Shown here piece after piece: positions 23,301-29,660 of a stretch of DNA of 29,660 bases (position 1 is its first letter; each line of letters opens with the position of its first letter). The stretch lies in contig JALNQF010000444.1 in assembly GCA_028456385.1 (NCBI GenBank), positions 1 through 29,660 of the forward strand. The letters run 5' to 3'. The position numbers and the translations under genes are program-made. Origin of the DNA: Ophiosphaerella korrae. Taxonomy: Eukaryota; Ascomycota; Dothideomycetes; Pleosporales; Phaeosphaeriaceae. Below the pieces are notes generated by a model. The model worked only from the letters and a program-made list of their open reading frames with translations, had not been told where the DNA came from and ran no database searches.

Positions 23301-25770
23301 TTATTATCTATAACTATAGTATTCCTAGTATTATATCTTATTTGTTATTAATTATTGTTATATCTATAACTATATTTTTAATTGTTATCTCTTCTAATTT
23401 AAGTATAGAGAGAACTATCTTAAACCTTATAAGTTCTTAGAATAGTTTTCCTTTAATTATACTTAGTTGTTAAGGGTATTTCTTTATTATATACTTTATT
23501 CCTTGTATTTCTATAAACTTCTTTAATATAAAGTTCCTTGTAGCTCTACTATTAATTATTAGTTATACTTTCTTCTTTTAGTATATACCTATTTTTATAA
23601 TATATAGGCCTCTTATACCTTCTAACTATTTTTGTTTAGGCTCTTTTATAAACTATCTATCTTTTTAAGGCTATAGCCTTACTTTAAGCTTATATTTTTT
23701 ATATTTTAGATATTTATTATATATATATTTATACTATAGTCCTCCTTAGACGTATTTCTTTAATAGTTTTAGGCTAGGTCTTACTACTACGTATCTATCT
23801 TCTAGGATTATCTTCTATCTCTAGATATCTTCTACTAGAATTACTTTTATATAGTTATATCCTTTTCTTCTTATAAGCTATATACTATTATTTACTTTAG
23901 GGTTTCTATATATAATATAATTCTTATTTAAGTATACTAACTATAATACTTTAAAGTATACTAGATGTCTTAGATCTATTATTTTGTTATCCTCTTCTTA
24001 GTACTTGTCTTTTTTAGGTGTATCTATTATTAGAATATAGTATACTACTAGTACTCTTAGTATATAGGCTTTATTAATCTATTACGTTTTTTTTATAAAG
24101 TATTACTACTCTTCTTATATAGGTATTCTTCTTACTATAACTATATATTACTTTATCTATTCTTAAAATAGTATAAACTTTATTTCTTTAGGATTACGTT
24201 CTTTTTAGTCTTTATACGCTTCCTCTATACTTATAACTAGTAAGTATTTCTAAATAAACTTCTATTTTTTATTATATTTCTCTATATCTATTATTATATA
24301 GCTATTATAGCTATATATTATTAGCTAGGTATACTCTATACCTTTTATACTAACTTATCTCTTACTTTCTTATAGTCCTTTAGAAGAAGCTATAGTAGTC
24401 TCTTTATTTAGTACTAGTCCTTTAGCCTAGATTAATAGTACTAGAAGCTCTTCCCCTTTTAAATCTTCTATTAGTAGGTCTATTACTTAGGCTATTTCTT
24501 TTAACTAAGCTTTTATTCTTTCTTTTATTACTACTACTCTATATCTTTATTATAAGAAGTATCTTACTCCTTACTTACTAGAAAGATATATATAGTAGTT
24601 ATCTTTATAATAAAAGGTCTAATAAAGTATTATATATTATATTTCTTTACTCTCTACTACTTTCTTTTAAGGTTTAGCCTATACTTATAGTACTTCCTTC
24701 TTTTTCTTAGTTATTTTTAACTAAGTTTCTTTCTTTAGGTCCTTACTTTTATAGTTCTTTATAAAGTATCCTAGTTTCCTATATTTATAGTATACTATAT
24801 CCTTCTTCTTTTATAATTAGTAGTCTTTTACGTAGTAGCCTTTCTTACTATAGTTAAAGTACGTAAAGTCTTTATTCTTCTTTTTTCTCTTATCCTTGTT
24901 AGTATTAAGGATTATAAGGTCTCCTTTATCTTAGTTCTAGACGTAACTCCTATATTTATTTTTCTTCTATTCTTAAAGATTATTATTAATTTATATTACC
25001 TATTATTTTAGAGCTTCTAGTATCCTTAGTTTCTCTATATAGATTATTTTGTATCGTATTTTTAAGTTTAGTCCTTGTTTAAATTTTAATATTAAGGCTA
25101 ACTCGTTCTATTCTATATTTTAAGATAGTTACTTAAATTATAATATATACTTAGGAATACTCTAGTTTTGTATAAGCTTTTCTAGCTACTCTTTAGCTTA
25201 TTAGGTAACGTCTATATCCTTAAATACTACTCTTATTTGTTTAGTAAAGTATTTATAACTTCTAAAGATAGCTCTTATCTTATCCTTCTAGGTTATTAGA
25301 GAATATATTATATAGTCTATCTAATAGGGCTTATACTATCTTATTACGTCTTCCTCTAGGTATAATCTAATATATATTACCTTCTTTTCTTCTATATTAA
25401 AGTATAGTACTTATATATCTATCTAGAGTTATACTAAGGCTATAAAAAGTCTTAGTTTTTCTCTAGTTCTATTAAACTTTTTAAAGATAGGTATCTTTAG
25501 TAGTTTCTTTATAGTACTTATTACTAAGCGTTATATAATTAATTCTATTTAATTCTATCCTTTAATAATAGCTTTAATCTATACTTTATTCTATTTTACG
25601 TAATCCTATAGTTCTTTATTTTACGTTTCTAGAGCGTTAATTACTATCTTTATATCTTCTTTATCTAAGATTAGATTATTAATTTAGTCTTTAATTATTT
25701 CCTATATAGTACTATTAGACTTATAACTACTCCTAGGGGCTTTACTTATTTTAATTAAACTTTCTACTAT
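20361..25770 (-). pseudogene. gag-pol: Element B gag-pol remnant, full length, with chromodomain
   Basis: This is one minus-strand frame from the gag start codon (25770, ATA from ATG) to the chromodomain, with domain spacing divisible by three throughout. Zinc knuckles lie at 24861-24820 and 24792-24751. Protease at 23553-23542 reads N-S-R-A (Asp and Gly lost). RT has YLDN at 22647-22636; RNase H is at about 22225-21830. The integrase catalytic triad is Asp 21378, Asp 21180, Glu 21072, that is D-65-D-35-E, all three codons kept. GPY/F follows from 20742 and the chromodomain from 20496, with a Y-Y-L-V-E-stop run where Y-L-V-K-W is usual. Many stops at former Gln and Trp codons kill it. Gag to knuckle distance (900 bases) and knuckle to protease distance (1317 bases) equal those of element E. 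The C-terminal end is uncertain because true and RIP stops look alike. Confidence 0.92.
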
Positions 25771-25831
25771 TATATTAGCTAGACTATACGTTACTTACGC
25801 TTTACTTCTCCTAATAACTAAATTAGTAAGG
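25771..25831 (-). other. Leader of element B
   Basis: These 61 bases separate the 5' LTR from gag. They match the 61-base leader of element E nearly base for base, including ccttactaatttagttatta immediately after the LTR. No primer-binding site beginning TGG is readable. Confidence 0.65.
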
Positions 25832-26254
25832 TGTAATAGGTATTACTAGGGTTAACTTCCTAATACCTAATTAGGAGTTAGTAGATTAAGAGATAATAAT
25901 AAAAGTTTATATTAAGATCTATAATAACTATAAATAATAGAAGATATTTTACAACTATCTTGTATTAGCGTTCTATAGTTAAGGGATTAAATTGCTAATA
26001 CTATCTTAATAATATATATTACTAATAACTATATACTTACTATAATCTATAATCTATATTTACTAAGATTAATAGATTATAGATTAGCTTAATCTATAAT
26101 CTACTACTACTAAGAGTCTATAGATTATAGATTACTCTAAGTATCCTAATTATGTGTAGCTTCCTAGTTAGGCTTATAGCCTTTAGAGTCGTATAAGACT
26201 AAGCTTATAGGATTAATTAGCTCTATCTATAGGTCTTCTATTACTACTATAATA
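25832..26254 (-). repeat. Right (5') LTR of element B
   Basis: This 423-bp LTR keeps its terminal TG on the plus strand (tgtaatagg) and ends actataata. It is the same length as the left LTR and differs from it only by transitions. It carries the same double inverted-repeat section in the middle. It is followed by the right target duplication aatat at 26255-26259. Confidence 0.95.
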
Positions 26255-29200
26255 AATATAAAGAATATAAGCTTATAGTAAAGCTATAGCTCTAGAAGGA
26301 TAGATAGTTTATAAAAGAGCCTAAATAAGAATAGCTAGAAAGTATAAGAGGCCTATATATTACAAAAATAAGTATATACTAAAGAAAGAAAGTATAATTA
26401 ATAATTAATAGTAAAGCTACAAGAAACTTTATATTAAAGAAGTTTATAGAAATATAAGGAATAAAGTATATAATAAAGAAGTACTCTTAATAACTAAGTA
26501 TAATTAAAGGAAAACTATTCTAAGAACCTATTAAGTTTAAGATAGTTTTCTCTACGCTTAAATTAGAAGAGATAATAATTAAAAATATAGTTATAAACAT
26601 AATAATAATTAATAATAAATAAGATATAATATTAGGAATACTATAGTTATAGATAACTAACTTATATATTAATTAAAGAATAGGAAAAATTAGTTATAGT
26701 AAAACTAATATATTAAAAGCTAATATAAGTACTTATAAAGGAGAATTCCTAGAAAAATACAAGAAATAGGAAAAATAGCTTATAGAACCTAAAGATTACC
26801 TTCTAGAATATTAACTATAGGACTTAGTAATAGAAATAGAAGAAGAGAAGAATATAAAATAGAGCCTAGTCTACTAAAAAATAGAAGAAGAAATAAAGAT
26901 TAAATAAGCGTTTATATAAAACGTAATAAAGAAAAGATAGATAAAAGAATCTAAATCCTTAGTAGTATATAGACTTATCTTTATAGATAAAAAGAGAATA
27001 AGTAAAAAAAGGCCTTATATAGATTTTAAGAAGACTAATATAGTTATAAATAAAAACTAATACTTCTTACTATAAATAGACGTAATATAAGATAAGCTAT
27101 AGAAAGTAATAATCTTTATAAAATTAGATATCTAGAACGCTTACTATTAGATTAGAATTAAAAAAGGTAATAAATAGAAAATAGTATTTAGAATATAATA
27201 TAGACTATATAAATATATAGTTATACTCTTTAGCTTAATAAATATACTAGTAGTATTTTAAGAAAGAATTAATATAGTACTAAGAGAGTACTTAGATATA
27301 TTTACGTTTATATACTTAGATAATATCCTTATATTCTTAGAAATAGAAGAAAAATACGTATATTAAGTATATAAAGTACTAGAAAAGCTAGTAAAAGCTA
27401 AAATATTTCTTAAAATAAGAAAATACAAATTCTATACTAAGGAAATAGATTTCCTAGAGTTTATTATAGAACTAGGAAAAATTAGGATTAACTTAGGAAA
27501 GATTAAGTTAATTAACAAATAGCTAGCACTAAAGAACTTAAAAGAGGTATAATAATTTTATAGACTAGTAAATTTTTATAGAAAATTAATAGTAAGATAG
27601 TCTAAAGATATAGAGCTAATTATAAAACTTATAAAAAAAGATATACTATTTAAATAGACTAAAGAATATAACAAAGTATTTAATAAGATTAAAAGAAAAT
27701 TTATAAAAAACCTAGTTATTAGAATATATAACCTAGACCTACTAGTAATAGTAAAAATAAATGTATCTAATTTAGTCTATAAAATAGCGCTAATATAGGA
27801 AGACCTAGAGATAAAAAAAGAATACTTAGTCGAATACTTCTCTAAGAAGATAAAGATAGTAGAACTTAACTACCTAATCTATAATAAAGAAATACTAGTA
27901 ATCTACAAAGTATTTAAATAATAGAGAGTATATTTATAAAGAGTAAAATACTAAACAAAGGTCTATATAGATTATAAGAATTTTATAGAATTTATAATAA
28001 ATAAGGAACTATTATAATACTATATAAGATAGTAAGAATACCTATTAACGTTTAACTTAGAAATTATATATATAAAAGGGAAAGATAATTAATTTATAAA
28101 CGCCCTTAGTAGAAGACTAAACTTATAAGAAGAAGTAAACGTAACTAGTATAATTCTAGTTAAGAACGAAGAAGGATATTTAGTTCTAAATATACCTAAA
28201 ATAGCTATAATACTTAAAAGAAAAAGTAGTAAACTAGACAAATAGATTTAGAAAACAATACAAGAAGCACCTAAAGAAATAGAAAAACTAAAGACTTAAG
28301 AAGGACTTATATAAGCTTATAGAAGAATATATATTCTAAAGAAAATTTAAAGAGAATTTATATAATAATTTTACGAATTACTAGTATATAGTTATTAAGA
28401 GATTAACAAGACCCTAGATAAGTTACTATAAGATTACTATATCTTAAAAGTAAGATAACTAGTAATAGAAGTACTACAAGACTATATAGAATATTAAAAG
28501 AATAAGTATAGTAGATATATACTATATAGGACGCTATAACTAGTAGAAGTACTAGAATAACTATAAAGAGTTATTATAATAGACTTTATTACAAAGCTAC
28601 TAAAGTCTAAAGACCTAATATTAGGAGTTAAATATAATAGAATCCTAATAATAGTAGATAAACTTATAAAGTACTTATACTTTAGACTATATAAAGAAAA
28701 AAGTAGGATAGAAGTTACTATATACTAGGTTCTAAGAACTATAATTAGTTAATATAGACTACTAGATAAAATTATTATAGATAGAGATGTAAAATTTATA
28801 TTAAAACTATAGAGAATAATAATAGCGTAATTAGAAATTAGATACGTAATATCTATAGTATATTACTTATAGATAGATAGATAATTAGAATAAATAAATT
28901 AGATAGTAGAATAGTACTTAAGATACTACCTTAACTACAACTAAAATAATTAGGTATAGTTACTACCTATAGTATAGTTAGTATATAATAGCGCAAAGAA
29001 TATAATAATAGAAGTATTACTTTTTTTTATAAACTATAGATTTAAACCTAACGTATATAGAATACTAAGAACTAAAGTATCTTAGTCTTTAAAAAGAGAA
29101 AGTTTTACTAATAGACTTAAAGAAATATATAACTAGCTAAGATAAGATATAAAGTTCCTATATAACTATATAGTAAAATACTATAATAAGAAATATAAAA

Positions 29201-29297
29201 AGAGACCCTAATTTAAAAAGAAAGAAAAAGTATAGTTAGTATAAAAGAATATTAAAAGCAAATAACTTAGTTTAAAACTAGACTATATTAAGATAAG
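26255..29297 (+). pseudogene. pol: Element E pol remnant (second part of gag-pol), chromodomain deleted
   Basis: This continues the frame broken by element B. Protease at 26407-26418 reads N-S-K-A, with Asp lost. RT spans about 26850-27600 with YLDN at 27313-27324. RNase H begins near 27740 with I-N-V-S at 27757 and ends with N-A-L-S-R-R near 28099. The integrase triad is Asp 28582, Asp 28780, Glu 28888, spaced 66 and 36 codons, all kept. Protease, RT, RNase H and integrase share one frame without indels; inactivation is by stops and missense changes. After the first residues of GPY/F (L-K-L-D-Y-I-K-I) the sequence jumps at 29297 straight to the LTR. Compared with element B, 999 bases are missing, including the rest of GPY/F, the chromodomain, the 3' region and the polypurine tract. 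Confidence 0.9.
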
Positions 29298-29660
29298 TAT
29301 TATAGTAATAACAAGAGAAATAGAGATAGAACTAATTAGTCTACGCCTAGCCTTACACAAAGTATAGGGAGAGTAAGGTAATAACCTATAGAATAATAAG
29401 CTTAATTAGGAAACTAACTACAACTAGGACACGTAACAAATTCGTAAATTCGCGATCTTAGTAAATACAAAGTTACGAAGCTATTATATAATAAATTTAT
29501 AAATTCGCGATCTTAGTAAATATAAAGCAACAAAGTCGCTAAGAATACACTACTATATAGTTAGTAGTAATGCGTATTATTAAGATAGTATTAGTAATTT
29601 AATCCTTTAACTATAGAACGCTAATACAAGATAGTTATAAAATATCTTCTATTATTTATA
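29298..29660 (+). repeat. 3' LTR of element E, incomplete at the window edge
   Basis: This begins tattatagtaataac and ends at the window border inside a stretch matching 17012 of the 5' LTR, so about 97 bases are missing. Both ends match the 5' LTR of E, but the middle does not. In place of the taatctataatcta inverted repeats it has two copies of a 43-bp direct repeat, and about 16 extra bases near 29384. It also keeps more CpA (about a dozen by eye, against about six in the longer 5' LTR). Confidence 0.85.
29438..29535 (+). repeat. 43-bp direct repeat inside the 3' LTR of E
   Basis: Copies at 29438-29480 and 29493-29535 share the core taaattcgcgatcttag and differ by a few bases, mostly transitions, separated by 12 bases. 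The core has two CpG steps and is unlike anything else in the window. It takes the position that the taatctataatcta inverted repeats have in the other LTRs. Confidence 0.9.

Larger units (their letters stand above)
19241..26254 (-). mobile_element. Element B: complete 7014-bp LTR retrotransposon
   Basis: It has two equal 423-bp LTRs, leader, one gag-pol frame, polypurine tract and a 5-bp target duplication. It is the only complete element in the window and serves as the reference for A and E. It lies in reverse orientation to its host element E, of the same family. Confidence 0.95.
16681..29660 (+). mobile_element. Element E: chromovirus-family LTR retrotransposon split by element B
   Basis: The element is the sum of 16681-19240 and 26260-29660, with 97 or so bases of the 3' LTR beyond the window. 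Without B it is about 6.0 kb. Its identity as one element rests on the target duplication around B and on the frame continuing across the site. It is inserted in element C at 16680. Confidence 0.85.

Noticed and set aside
1..29660. Mitochondrial or endosymbiont AT-rich genome
   Set aside because: AT-richness comes with specific CpA/TpG loss and decayed gag-pol genes with stops at Gln/Trp codons. No mitochondrial or bacterial genes, tRNAs or rRNAs were seen.

Overview
The window holds no intact gene. It is a block of AT-rich heterochromatin made almost entirely of dead LTR retrotransposons of the Ty3/gypsy type. At least three of the five are chromoviruses (chromodomain visible or inferred from a sister copy). 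CpA and TpG dinucleotides are almost absent, TpA is in great excess and CpG is kept. Glutamine and tryptophan codons have become stops, His and Cys codons read as Tyr, and ATG is nearly gone. This is the signature of repeat-induced point mutation (RIP) and points to a filamentous ascomycete (Pezizomycotina); the species cannot be named from this sequence.

Layout. (1) 1-4436: element 1, plus strand, 5' end outside the window: protease, RT, RNase H, integrase, a fivefold 51-bp in-frame tandem repeat, chromodomain. (2) 4437-about 10668: element A, minus strand: 3' LTR (4437-4819), chromodomain, integrase, RNase H, RT, protease, gag, cut off inside gag. (3) About 10669-16680: element C, plus strand, a different gypsy family: a 0.5-kb leader with a 17-bp tandem array and a long palindrome (perhaps its 5' LTR), gag-like region, protease, RT, RNase H; cut off before integrase. 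(4) 16681-19240 and 26255-29660: element E, plus strand: 429-bp 5' LTR, 61-bp leader and one gag-pol reading frame, split by element B, then a 3' LTR that runs off the window. (5) 19241-26254: element B, minus strand, complete at 7014 bp: two 423-bp LTRs, leader, gag-pol with chromodomain, polypurine tract, and a 5-bp target duplication (aatac/aatat) in element E.

History. A, B and E belong to one family (same LTR, same gag-pol frame and spacing). The insertions are nested: B in E, E in C, and probably C in A. The missing halves of E, C and A are predicted to follow in reverse order to the right of the window. RIP acted after B entered E, as the two target-duplication copies show. All five RTs lost the same catalytic aspartate (YxDD to YxDN), because adjacent Asp codons create a TpG. 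The least expected structures are the 51-bp in-frame expansion in element 1 and the odd 3' end of E, which has lost its chromodomain and polypurine tract and carries an LTR with a different, less mutated middle section.

All positions and counts were made by eye. Family assignments rest on motif recognition, not database searches.
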